This document shows, one piece after another, positions 38,679 to 52,500 of a stretch of 64,000 nucleotides of DNA. The stretch comes from Tenodera sinensis (Eukaryota > Arthropoda > Insecta > Mantodea > Mantidae). Numbering within the stretch: the first letter of the stretch is position 1; each line of letters opens with the position of its first letter. Where the stretch lies: contig CM060966.1 of NCBI GenBank assembly GCA_030765045.1, forward strand, positions 63,109,786 to 63,173,785, read 5' to 3'. The position numbers and the translations under genes were made by a program. Below the pieces are notes generated by a model that did no database searches, was not told the origin of the DNA, and saw only the letters and a list, made by a program, of their open reading frames with translations.

Positions 38679-40507
38679 GAATGAAAGTGTGTATGTTTTG
38701 ATGTACATTTCTTGTATATACAATGTAAATGTGTATGTTTTGATGTAACTTTCTTGTATATACAATGAAAATGTGTAAGTGTTGATGTACATTTCTTGTA
38801 TATACAATGAAAATGTGTATGTTTTTATGTACATTTCTTGAGTGTACAATGAAAATGTGTAAGTTTTTTATGTACATTTCTTGAATATACAATGAAAATG
38901 TGTAAGTTTTGATGTACATTTCTTGTATATACAATGAAAATGTGTATGTTTTGATGTACATTTCTTGAGTGTAGAATGAAAGTGTGTATATTTTGATGTA
39001 CATTTCTTGTATATACAATGTAAATGTGTATGTTTTGATGTAACTTTCTTGTATATACAATGAAAATGTGTAAGTGTTGATGTACATTTCTTGTATATAC
39101 AATGAAAATGTGTAAGTTTTGATGTACATTTCTTGCATATACAATGAAAATGTGTAAGTTTTTGATGTACATTTCCTGTATGTACAATGAAAATGTGTAA
39201 GTTTTGATGTACATTTCTTGTATATACAATGAAAATGTGTAAGTTTTGATTTACATTTCTTGTCTGTACAATGAAAATGTGTATGTTTTGTTGTACGTTT
39301 CTTTAGTGTACAACGAAAATGTGTAGTTTTGATGTACATTTCTTGTATATACAATGAAAAGGTTTATGTTTTGCTGTACATTTCTTGTATATACAATGAA
39401 AATGTGTATGTTTTTATGTATATTTCTTGTATATACAATGAAAATGTGTATGTTTAGATGTGCATTTCTCGTATATACAATGAAAATGTGTAAGTTTTGA
39501 TGTACATTTCTTGTATATACAATGAAAATGTGTAAGTTTTGATGTACATTTCTTGTATAGACAATGAAAGTGTGTAAGCTTTGATGTACATTTCTTGTAT
39601 ATACAATGAAAATGTGTAAGTTTCTATGTACCCTTCTTGAGTGTACAACGAAAATGTGTATGTTTAGATGTACATTTCTTGTATATACAATGAAAATGAT
39701 TATGTTTTGATTTACATTCCTTGTATATACAATGAAAGTGTGTATGCTTCGATGTACATTTCCTGTATATACAATGAAAATGTGTATGTTTTTATGTACA
39801 CTCCTTGTATATATAATGAAGATGTGTAAGGTTTGATGTACATTTCTAGTATATACAATGAAAATGTGTATGTTTTGATTTACATTCCTTGTATATACAA
39901 TGAAAATGTGTGTGTTTTGATGTACATTTCTTGAGTGTACAATGAAAGTGTGTATGCTTTGATGTACATTTCTTGTATATACAATGAAAATGTGTATGTT
40001 TTTATGTACACTCCTTGTATATACAATGAAAATGTGTATGTTTTGATGTACATTTCTTGAGTGTACAGCGAAAGTGTGTATGCTTTGATTTACATTTCTT
40101 GTATATACAATGAAAATGTGTAAGTTTTGATGTACATTTCTTGTATATACAATGAAGATGTGTAAGGTTTGATGTACATTTCTAGTATATACAATGAAAA
40201 TGATTATGTTTTGATTTACATTCCTTGTATATACAATGAAAATGTGTATGTTTTGATGTACATTTCTTGAGTGTACAATGAAAGTGTGTTGCTTTGATGT
40301 ACATTTCTTGTATATACAATGAAAATGTGTATGTTTTGATGTACATTTCTTGTATATACAATGTAAATGTGTAAGTTTTGATGTACATTTCTTGTATATA
40401 CAATGAAAATGTGTAAGTTTTGATGTACATTTCTAGTATATACAATGAAAATGTGTAAGGTTTGATGTACATTTCTAGTATATACAATGAAAATGTGTAT
40501 GTTTTGA

Positions 40508-43500
40508 TTTACATTCCTTGTATATACAATGAAAATGTGTGTGTTTTGATGTACATTTCTTGAGTGTACAATGAAAGTGTGTATGCTTTGATGTACATTT
40601 CTTGTATATACAATGAAAATGTGTAAGTTTTGATGTACATTTCTTGTATATACAATGAAGATGTGTAAGGTTTGATGTACATTTCTAGTATATACAATGA
40701 AAATGATTATGTTTTGATTTACATTCCTTGTATATACAATGAAAATGTGTATGTTTTGATGTACATTTCTTGAGTGTACAATGAAAGTGTGTTGCTTTGA
40801 TGTACATTTCTTGTATATACAATGAAAATGTGTATGTTTTGATGTACATTTCTTGTATATACAATGAAAATGTGTAAGTTTTGATGTACATTTCTAGTAT
40901 ATACAATGAAAATGTGTAAGTTTTGAGGTACTTTTCTTGTATATACAATGAAAATGTGTATGTTTTGATGTACATTCCTTTTATATACAATGAAAATGTT
41001 TATGTTTTGATGTACATTTCTGGAGTGTACAATGAAAATGTGTAAGTTTTTGATGTACATTTCTTGAATATACAATAAAAATGTGTAAGTTTTGATGTAC
41101 ATTTCTTGTATATACAATGAAAATGTGTATGTTTTGCTGTACATTTCTTGAGTGTAGAATGAAAGTGTGTATGTTTTGATGTACATTTCTTGTATATACA
41201 ATGTAAATGTGTATCTTTTGATGTAACCTTCTTGTATATACAATGAAAATGTGTAAGTGTTGATGTACATTTCTTGTATATACAATGAAAATGTGTAAGT
41301 TTTGATGTACATTTCTTGCATATACAATGAAAATGTGTAAGTTTTTGATGTACATTTCCTGTATGTACAATGAAAATGTGTAAGTTTTGATGTACATTTC
41401 TTGTATATACAATGAAAATGTGTAAGTTTTGATTCACATTTCTTGTCTGTACAATGAAAATGTGTATGTTTTGTTGGACGTTTCTTTAGTGTGCAACGAA
41501 AATGTGTAGTTTTGATGTACATTTCTTGTATATACGATGAAAAGGTTTATGTTTTGCTGTACATTTCTTGTATATACAATGAAAATGTGTATGTTTTTAT
41601 GTATATTTCTTGTATATACAATGAAAATGTGTATGTTTTGATGTACATTTCTTGTATATACAATAAAAATGTGTATGTTTTGATGTACATTTCTTGTATA
41701 TACAATGAAAATGTGTATGCTTTGATGTACATTTCTTATATGTACAATGAAAATGTGTAAGTTTTGATGTACATTCTTGTATATAAAATGAAAAAGTGTA
41801 CGTTTTGAAGTACATTTCTTGTATATACAATGAAAATGAGTAGTTTCGATGTACATTTCTTGTATATACAATGAAAATGTGTAAGTTTTGAGGTACATTT
41901 CTTGTATATACAATGAGAATGTGTATGATTTGATGTACACTTCTTGAGTGTACAATGAAAGTGTGTATGTTTTGATGTACATTTCTTGTATATACAATGA
42001 AAATGTGTATGTTTTGATGTACATTTCTTGTAAATACAATGAAAATGTGTAAGTTTAATGTACATTTCTTGTATATAGAATGAAAATGTGTAAATTTTGA
42101 TGTACTTTTCTAGTATATACAATGAAAATGTGTATGTTTTGATGTACACTCCTTGTATATACAATGAAAATGTGTATGTTTTGATGTACATTTCTTGAGT
42201 GTACAATGAAAGTGTGTATGTTTTGATGTACATTTCTTGTATATACAATGAAAATGTGTAAGTTTTGATGTACATTTCTTGTATATCCAATGAAGATGTG
42301 TAAGGTTTGATGTACATTAGTAGTATATACAATGAAAATGTGTATGTTTTGATTTACATTCCTTGAATATACAATGAAAATGTGTATGTTTTGATATACA
42401 TTTCTTGAGTGTACAATGAAAGTGCGTATTTTTTGATGTACATTTCTTGTATATACAATGAAAATGTGTATGTTTTGATGTACATTTCTTGAGTGTACAA
42501 TGAAAGTGTGTATTTTTTGATGTACATTCCTTGAATATACAATGAAAATGTGTATGTTTTGATGTACATTTCTTGAGTGTACAATGAAAGTGTGTATTTT
42601 TGGATGTACATTCCTTGTATATACAATGAAAATGTGTATGTTTTGATGTACACTCCTTGTATATACAATGAAAATGTGTATGTTTTGATGTACATTTCTT
42701 GAGTGTACAATGAAAGTGTGTATGCTTTGATGTACATTTCTTGTATATACAATGAAAATGTGTATGTTTTGATGTACATTTCTTGTATATACAATGAAAA
42801 TGTGTAAGTTTTGATGTACATTTCTAGTATATACAATGAAAATGTGTATGTTTTGATGTACACTCCTTGTATATACAATGAAAATGTGTATGTTTTGATG
42901 TACATTTCTTGAGTGTACAATGAAAGTGTGTATGCTTTGATGTACATTTCTTGTATATACAATGAAAATCTGTATGTTTTGATGTACATTTCTTGTATAT
43001 ACAATGAAAATGTGTATGTTTTGATGTACATTTCTTGAGTGTATAATGAAAGTGTGTATGCTTTGATGTACTTTTCTTGTATATACAATGAAAATGTGTA
43101 TGTTTTGATGTACATTCCTTGTATATACAATGAAAATGCATATGTTTTGATGTACATTTCTTGAGTGTACAATGAAAGTGTGTATGCTTTGATGTACATT
43201 TCTTGTATATACAATGAAAATGTGTAAGTTTTGATGTACATTTCTTGTATATACAATGAAGATGTGTAAGGTTTGATGTACATTTCTAGTATATACAATG
43301 AAAATGTATATGTTTTGATTTACATTCCTTGTATATACAATGAAAATGTGTGTGTTTTGATGTACATTTCTTGAGTGTCCAATGAAAGTGTGTATGCTTT
43401 GATGTCCATTTCTTGTATATACAATGAAAATGTGTATGTTTTTATGTACACTCCTTGTATATACAATGAAAATGGGTATATTTTGATGTACATTTCTTGA

Positions 43501-44990
43501 GTGTACAGCGAAAGTGTGTATGCTTTGATGTACATTTCTTGTATATACAATGAAAATGTGTAAGTTTTGATGTACATTTCTTGTATAGACAATGAAAGTG
43601 TGTAAGTTTTGATGTACATTTCTTGTATATACAATGAAAATGTGTAAGTTTCTATGTACCTTCCTTGAGTGTACAACGAAAATGTGTATGTTTAGATGTA
43701 CATTTCTTGTAAATACAATGAAAATGTGTAAGTTTTGATGTACATTTCTTGAGTGTACAATGAAAGTGTGTATGTTTTGATGTACATTTCTTGTATATAC
43801 AATGAAAATGTGTAAGTTTTGATGTACATTTCTTGTATATACAATGAAGGTGTGTAAGTTTTGATGTACATTTCTAGTATATACAATGAAAATGTGTATG
43901 TTTTGATTTACATTCCTTGTATATACAATGAAAATGTGTATGTTTTGATGTACATTTCTTGAGTGTACAATGAAAGTGTGTATGCTTTGATGTACATTTC
44001 TTGTATATACAATGAAAATGTGTATGTTTTTATGTACACTCCTTGTATATACAATGAAAATGTGTATGTTTTGATCTACATTTCTTGAGTGTACAATGAA
44101 AGTGTGTATGTTTTGATGTACATTTCCTGTATATACAATGAAAATGTGTAAGGTTTGATGTACATTTCTAGTATATACAATGAAATTGTGTATGTTTTGA
44201 TTTACATTCCTTGTATATACAATGAAAATGTCAATGATTTGATGTACATTTCTTGAGTGTACAATGAAAGTGTGTATGCTTTGATGTACATTTCTTGTAT
44301 ATACAATGAAAATGTGTAAGTTTTGATGTACATTTCTTGTATATACAATGAAAATGTGTAAGCTTTGATGTACATTTCTAGTATATACAATGAAAATGTG
44401 TAAGTTTTGATGTACTTTTCTTGTATATACAATGAAAATGTGTATGTTTTGATGTACATTCCTTGTATATACAATGAAAATGTGTATGTTTTGATGTACA
44501 TTTCTTGAGTGTACAATGAAAGTGTGTATGCTTTGATGTACATTTCTTGTATATACAATGAAAATGTGTAAGTTTTGATGTACATTTCTTGTATATACAA
44601 TGAAGATGTGTAAGGTTTGATGTACATTTCTAGTATATACAATGAAAATGTGTATGTTTTGATTTACATTCCTTGTATATACTATGAAAATGTGTGTGTT
44701 TTGATGTACATTTCTTGAGTGTACAATGAAAGTGTGTATGCTTTGATGTACATTTCTTGTATATACAATGAAAATGTGTAAGTTTTGATGTACATTTCTT
44801 GTATATACAATGAAAATGTGTATGTTTTGATGTACATTTCTTGAGTGTACAGCGAAAGTGTGTATGCTTTGATGTACATTTCTTGTATATACAATGAAAA
44901 TGTGTAACTTTTGATGTACATTTCTTGTATTTACAGTGAAGATGTGTAAGGTTTGATGTACATTTCTAGTATATACAATGAAAATGATTA
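40508..44990 (+). repeat. 5-kb segment related to 29.1-34.3 kb, copy 2
   Basis: Counterpart of 29133-34254 with whole-monomer gains and losses. It has one extra monomer near 41130-41170 (a TGTAGAATG monomer absent near 29880), three GTATTTTTTG dimers rather than four at 42353-42604, and an extra TTTTGATGTACACTCC to TTGAGTG group at 42840-43140. TTTACATTCC units near its right end measure 294 and 462 bp (43907-44200 and 44201-44662). Confidence 0.76.
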
Positions 44991-45861
44991 TGTTTTGATT
45001 TACATTCCTTGTATATACAATGAAAATGTGTAAGTTTTGATGTACATTTCTAGTATATACAATGAAAATGTGTAAGTTTTGATGTACTTTTCTTGTATAT
45101 ACAATGAAAATGTGTATGTTTTGATGTACATTCCTTTTATATACAATGAAAATGTGTATGTTTTGATGTACATTTCTGGAGTGTACAATGAAAATGTGTA
45201 AGGTTTTGATGTACATTTCTTGATTATACAATGAAAATGTGTAAGTTTTGATGTACATTTCTTGTATATACAATGAAAATGTGTATGTTTTGATGTACAT
45301 TTCTTGAGTGTACAATGAAAGTGTGTTGCTTTGATGTACATTTCTTGTATATACAATGAAAATGTGTATGTTTTGAATTACATTTCTTGTATATACAATG
45401 AAAATGTGTAAGTTTTGATGTACATTTCTAGTATATACAATGAAAATGTGTAAGTTTTGATGTACTTTTCTTGTATATACAATGAAAATGTGTATGTTTT
45501 GATGTACATTCCTTTTATATACAATGAAAATGTGTATGTTTTGATGTACATTTCTGGAGTGTACAATGAAAATGTGTAAGGTTTTGATGTACATTTCTTG
45601 ATTATACAATGAAAATGTGTAAGTTTTGATGTACATTTCTTGTATATACAATGAAAATGTGTATGTTTTGATGTACATTTCTTGAGTGTAGAATGAAAGT
45701 GTGTATGTTTTGATGTACATTTCTTGTATATACAATGTAAATGTGTATGTTTTGATGTAACTTTCTTGTATACACAATGAAAATGTGTAAGTTTTGATGT
45801 ACATTTCTTGTATAGACAATGAAAGTGTGAAAGTTTTGATGTACATTTCTTGTATATACAA
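42055..45861 (-). other. Longest open frame, judged a by-product of the repeat
   Basis: 1,268 codons are open on the minus strand. The translation is only a 14-residue satellite peptide of the type NVHQNLHIFIVYTR, in one run with MYIKTYTFSLYIQE from another frame, the frame changing where a monomer has lost or gained a base. The other minus-strand frames over the same bases are also largely open (CTSKLTHFHCIYKK type). There is no domain, signal peptide, splice signal or non-repeat end. Similar frames of 1,008 codons (57312-60338), 816 codons (18501-20951) and 772 codons (32460-34778) exist. They end where a variant brings TTA, CTA or TCA onto the plus strand. I do not regard any as a gene. 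Confidence 0.85.
42353..42604 (+). repeat. GTATTTTTTG 84-bp dimers, three copies
   Basis: Three dimers, in the order of the 31063 cluster but without the dimer containing TTTTGGTGTAC. One monomer reads GAAAGTGCGTATT, a private change that adds a CpG. Confidence 0.86.
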
Positions 45862-48800
45862 TGAAAATGTGTAAGTTTCTATGTACCTTTCTTGAGTGTA
45901 AAACGAAAATGTGTATGTTTAGATGTACATTTCTTGTATATACAATGAAAATGTGTAAGTTTTGATGTACATTTCTTGAGTGTACAATGAAAGTGTGTAT
46001 GTTTTGATGTACATTTCTTGTATATACAATGAAAATGTGTAAGTTTTGATGTACATTTCTTGTATATACAATGAAGGTGTGTAAGGTTTGATGTACATTT
46101 CTAGTATATACAATTAAAATGTGTATGTTTTGATTTACATTCCTTGTATATACAATGAAAATGTGTATGTTTTGATGTACATTTCTTGAGTGTACAATGA
46201 AAGTGTGTATGCTTTGATGTACATTTCTTGTATATACAATGAAAATGTGTATGTTTTTATGTACACTCCTTGTATATACAATGAAAATGTGTATGTTTTG
46301 ATGTACATTTCTTGAGTGTACAATGAAAGTTTGTATGTTTTGATGTACATTTCCTGTATATACAATGAAAATGTGTATGTTTTGATGTACATTTCTTGTA
46401 TATACAATGAAAATGTGTAAGTTTTGATGTACATTTCTAGTATATACAATGAAAATGATTATGTTTTGATTTACATTCCTTGTATATACAATGAAAATGT
46501 GTATGTTTTGATGTACATTTCTTGAGTGTACAATGAAAGTGTGTTGCTTTAATGTACATTTCTTGTATATACAATGAAGATGTGTAAGGTTTGATGTACA
46601 TTTCTAGTATATACAATGAAATTGTGTATGTTTTGATTTACATTCCTTGTATATACAATGAAAATGTCAATGATTTGATGTACATTTCTCGAGTGTACAA
46701 TGAAAGTGTGTATGCTTTGATGTACATTTCTTGTATATACAATGAAAATGTGTATGTTTTGATGTACATTTCTTGTATATACAATGAAAATGTGTAAGTT
46801 TTGATGTACATTTCTAGTATATACAATGAAAATGATTATGTTTTGATTTACATTCCTTGTATATACAATGAAAATGTGTATGTTTTGATGTACATTTCTT
46901 GAGTGTACAATGAAAGTGTGTTGCTTTGATGTACATTTCTTGTATATACAATGAAAATGTGTATGTTTTGATGTACATTTCTTGTATATACAATGAAAAT
47001 GTGTAAGTTTTGATGTACATTTCTAGTATATACAATGAAAATGTGTAAGTTTTGATGTACTTTTCTTGTATATACAATGAAAATGTGTATGTTTTGATGT
47101 ACATTCCTTTTATATACAATGAAAATGTGTATGTTTTGATGTACATTTCTGGAGTGTACAATGAAAATGTGTAAGGTTTTGATGTACATTTCTTGAATAT
47201 ACAATGAAAATGTGTAAGTTTTGATGTACATTTCTTGTATATACAATGAAAATGTGTATGTTTTGTTGTACATTTCTTGAGTGTAGAATGAAAGTGTGTA
47301 TGTTTTGATGTACATTTCTTGTATATACAATGTAAATGTGTATGTTTTGATGTAACTTTCTTGTATATACAATGAAAATGTGTAAGTGTTGATGTACATT
47401 TCTTGTATATACAATGAAAATGTGTAAGTTTTGATGTACATTTCTTGCATATACAATGAAAATGTGTAAGTTTTTTATGTACATTTCCTGTATGTACAAT
47501 GAAAATGTGTAAGTTTTGATGTACATTTCTTGTATATACAATGAAAATGTGTAAGTTTTGTTGTACGTTTCTTTAGTGTACAACGAAAGTGTGTAGTTTT
47601 GATGTACATTTCTTGTATATACGATGAAAAGGTTTATGTTTTGCTGTACATTTCTTGTATATACAATGAAGGTGTGTAAGTTTTGATGTACATTTCTAGT
47701 ATATACAATGAAAATGTGTATGTTTTGATTTACATTCCTTGTATATACAATGAAAATGTGTATGTTTTGCTGTACATTTCTTGAGTGTACAATGAAAGTG
47801 TGTATGCTTTGATGTACATTTCTTGTATATACAATGAAAATGTGTATGTTTTTATGTACACTCCTTGTATATACAATGAAAATGTGTATGTTTTGATGTA
47901 CATTTCTTGAGTGTACAATGAAAGTGTGTATGTTTTGATGTACATTTCCTGTAAATACAATGAAAATGTGTAAGTTTTGATGTACATTTCTTGTATATAC
48001 AATGAAGATGTGTAAGGTTTGATGTACATTTCTAGTATATACAATGAAATTGTGTATGTTTTGATTTACATTCCTTGTATATACAATGAAAATGTCAATG
48101 ATTTGATGTACATTTCTTGAGTGTACAATGAAAGTGTGTATGCTTTGATGTACATTTCTTGTATATACAATGAAAATGTGTAAGTTTTGATGTACATTTC
48201 TGGTATATACCATGAAAATGTGTAAGCTTTGATGTACATTTCTAGTATATACAATGAAAATGTGTAAGTTTTGATGTACTTTTCTTGTATATACAGTGAA
48301 AATGTGTATGTTTTGATGTACATTCCTTGTATATACAATGAAAATGTGTATGTTTTGATGTACATTTCTTGAGTGTACAATGAAAGTGTGTATGCTTTGA
48401 TGTACATTTCTTGTATATACAATGAAAATGTGTAAGTTTTGATGTACATTTCTTGTATATACAATGAAGATGTGTAAGGTTTGATGTACATTTCTAGTAT
48501 ATACAATGAAAATGTGTATGTTTTGATTTACATTCCTTGTATATACAATGAAAATGTGTGTGTTTTGATGTACATTTCTTGAGTGTACAATGAAAGTGTG
48601 TATGCTTTGATGTACATTTCTTGTATATACAATGAAAATGTGTAAGTTTTGATGTACATTTCTTGTATATACTATGAAAATGTGTATGTTTTGATGTACA
48701 TTTCTTGAGTGTACAGCGAAAGTGTGTATGCTTTGATGTACATTTCTTGTATATACAATGAAAATGTGTAACTTTTGATGTACATTTCTTGTATATACAG

Positions 48801-49550
48801 TGAAGATGTGTAAGGTTTGATGTACATTTCTAGTATATACAATGAAAATGATTATGTTTTGATTTACATTCCTTGTATATACAATGAAAATGTGTATGTT
48901 TTGATGTACATTTCTTGAGTGTACAATGAAAGTGTGTTGCTTTGATGTACATTTCTTGTATATACAATGAAAATGTGTATGTTTTGATGTACATTTCTTG
49001 TATATACAATGAAAATGTGTAAGTTTTGATGTACATTTCTAGTATATACAATGAAAATGTGTATGTTTTGATGTACATTCCTTTTATATACAATGAAAAT
49101 GTGTATGTTTTGATGTACATTTCTGGAGTGTACAATGAAAATGTGTAAGGTTTTGATGTACATTTCTTGAATATACAATGAAAATGTGTAAGTTTTGATG
49201 TACATTTCTTGTATATACAATGAAAATGTGTATGTTTTGATGTACATTTCTTGAGTGTAGAATGAAAGTGTGTATGTTTTGATGTACATTTCTTGTATAT
49301 ACAATGTAAATGTGTATGTTTTGATGTAACTTTCTTGTATACACAATGAAAATGTGTAAGTTTTGATGTACATTTCTTGTATAGACAATGAAAGTGTGTA
49401 AGTTTTGATGTACATTTCTTGTATATACAATGAAAATGTGTAAGTTTCTATGTACCTTTCTTGAGTGTACAACGAAAATGTGTATGTTTAGATGTACATT
49501 TTTGTATATACAATGAAAATGTGTAAGTTTTGATGTACATTTCTTGCGTG
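44092..49550 (+). repeat. 5.46-kb tandem duplication, left copy
   Basis: The 5459 bp from about 44092 are repeated immediately downstream at 49551. The copies stay in register at exactly 5459 bp through the cassette (47560/53019), the AGGTTTATG monomer (47630/53089) and the TTTACATTCC units. I saw only isolated substitutions: GTGAAAG near 45829 against GTGTAAG; GATGTG near 46570 against GATCTG; TTTTTTATG near 47473 against TTTTTGATG; TTTTGCTG near 47766 against CTTGATG; TGTAAATAC near 47951 against TGAAAATAC. Near 49050 this copy lacks one 42-bp monomer that the right copy has. Confidence 0.88.
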
Positions 49551-52500
49551 TACAATGAAAGTGTGTATGTTTTGATGTACATTTCCTGTATATACAATGA
49601 AAATGTGTAAGGTTTGATGTACATTTCTAGTATATACAATGAAATTGTGTATGTTTTGATTTACATTCCTTGTATATACAATGAAAATGTCAATGATTTG
49701 ATGTACATTTCTTGAGTGTACAATGAAAGTGTGTATGCTTTGATGTACATTTCTTGTATATACAATGAAAATGTGTAAGTTTTGATGTACATTTCTTGTA
49801 TATACAATGAAAATGTGTAAGCTTTGATGTACATTTCTAGTATATACAATGAAAATGTGTAAGTTTTGATGTACTTTTCTTGTATATACAATGAAAATGT
49901 GTATGTTTTGATGTACATTCCTTGTATATACAATGAAAATGTGTATGTTTTGATGTACATTTCTTGAGTGTACAATGAAAGTGTGTATGCTTTGATGTAC
50001 ATTTCTTGTATATACAATGAAAATGTGTAAGTTTTGATGTACATTTCTTGTATATACAATGAAGATGTGTAAGGTTTGATGTACATTTCTAGTATATACA
50101 ATGAAAATGTGTATGTTTTGATTTACATTCCTTGTATATACTATGAAAATGTGTGTGTTTTGATGTACATTTCTTGAGTGTACAATGAAAGTGTGTATGC
50201 TTTGATGTACATTTCTTGTATATACAATGAAAATGTGTAAGTTTTGATGTACATTTCTTGTATATACAATGAAAATGTGTATGTTTTGATGTACATTTCT
50301 TGAGTGTACAGCGAAAGTGTGTATGCTTTGATGTACATTTCTTGTATATACAATGAAAATGTGTAACTTTTGATGTACATTTCTTGTATTTACAGTGAAG
50401 ATGTGTAAGGTTTGATGTACATTTCTAGTATATACAATGAAAATGATTATGTTTTGATTTACATTCCTTGTATATACAATGAAAATGTGTAAGTTTTGAT
50501 GTACATTTCTAGTATATACAATGAAAATGTGTAAGTTTTGATGTACTTTTCTTGTATATACAATGAAAATGTGTATGTTTTGATGTACATTCCTTTTATA
50601 TACAATGAAAATGTGTATGTTTTGATGTACATTTCTGGAGTGTACAATGAAAATGTGTAAGGTTTTGATGTACATTTCTTGATTATACAATGAAAATGTG
50701 TAAGTTTTGATGTACATTTCTTGTATATACAATGAAAATGTGTATGTTTTGATGTACATTTCTTGAGTGTACAATGAAAGTGTGTTGCTTTGATGTACAT
50801 TTCTTGTATATACAATGAAAATGTGTATGTTTTGAATTACATTTCTTGTATATACAATGAAAATGTGTAAGTTTTGATGTACATTTCTAGTATATACAAT
50901 GAAAATGTGTAAGTTTTGATGTACTTTTCTTGTATATACAATGAAAATGTGTATGTTTTGATGTACATTCCTTTTATATACAATGAAAATGTGTATGTTT
51001 TGATGTACATTTCTGGAGTGTACAATGAAAATGTGTAAGGTTTTGATGTACATTTCTTGATTATACAATGAAAATGTGTAAGTTTTGATGTACATTTCTT
51101 GTATATACAATGAAAATGTGTATGTTTTGATGTACATTTCTTGAGTGTAGAATGAAAGTGTGTATGTTTTGATGTACATTTCTTGTATATACAATGTAAA
51201 TGTGTATGTTTTGATGTAACTTTCTTGTATACACAATGAAAATGTGTAAGTTTTGATGTACATTTCTTGTATAGACAATGAAAGTGTGTAAGTTTTGATG
51301 TACATTTCTTGTATATACAATGAAAATGTGTAAGTTTCTATGTACCTTTCTTGAGTGTAAAACGAAAATGTGTATGTTTAGATGTACATTTCTTGTATAT
51401 ACAATGAAAATGTGTAAGTTTTGATGTACATTTCTTGAGTGTACAATGAAAGTGTGTATGTTTTGATGTACATTTCTTGTATATACAATGAAAATGTGTA
51501 AGTTTTGATGTACATTTCTTGTATATACAATGAAGGTGTGTAAGGTTTGATGTACATTTCTAGTATATACAATTAAAATGTGTATGTTTTGATTTACATT
51601 CCTTGTATATACAATGAAAATGTGTATGTTTTGATGTACATTTCTTGAGTGTACAATGAAAGTGTGTATGCTTTGATGTACATTTCTTGTATATACAATG
51701 AAAATGTGTATGTTTTTATGTACACTCCTTGTATATACAATGAAAATGTGTATGTTTTGATGTACATTTCTTGAGTGTACAATGAAAGTTTGTATGTTTT
51801 GATGTACATTTCCTGTATATACAATGAAAATGTGTATGTTTTGATGTACATTTCTTGTATATACAATGAAAATGTGTAAGTTTTGATGTACATTTCTAGT
51901 ATATACAATGAAAATGATTATGTTTTGATTTACATTCCTTGTATATACAATGAAAATGTGTATGTTTTGATGTACATTTCTTGAGTGTACAATGAAAGTG
52001 TGTTGCTTTAATGTACATTTCTTGTATATACAATGAAGATCTGTAAGGTTTGATGTACATTTCTAGTATATACAATGAAATTGTGTATGTTTTGATTTAC
52101 ATTCCTTGTATATACAATGAAAATGTCAATGATTTGATGTACATTTCTCGAGTGTACAATGAAAGTGTGTATGCTTTGATGTACATTTCTTGTATATACA
52201 ATGAAAATGTGTATGTTTTGATGTACATTTCTTGTATATACAATGAAAATGTGTAAGTTTTGATGTACATTTCTAGTATATACAATGAAAATGATTATGT
52301 TTTGATTTACATTCCTTGTATATACAATGAAAATGTGTATGTTTTGATGTACATTTCTTGAGTGTACAATGAAAGTGTGTTGCTTTGATGTACATTTCTT
52401 GTATATACAATGAAAATGTGTATGTTTTGATGTACATTTCTTGTATATACAATGAAAATGTGTAAGTTTTGATGTACATTTCTAGTATATACAATGAAAA

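Noticed and set aside
42055..45861. Long minus-strand reading frames as genes for repetitive proteins
   Set aside because: All three frames are open through the same bases, the translations are only the satellite in 14-residue form, frames switch at single-base indels, and there is no non-repeat start, end or domain.
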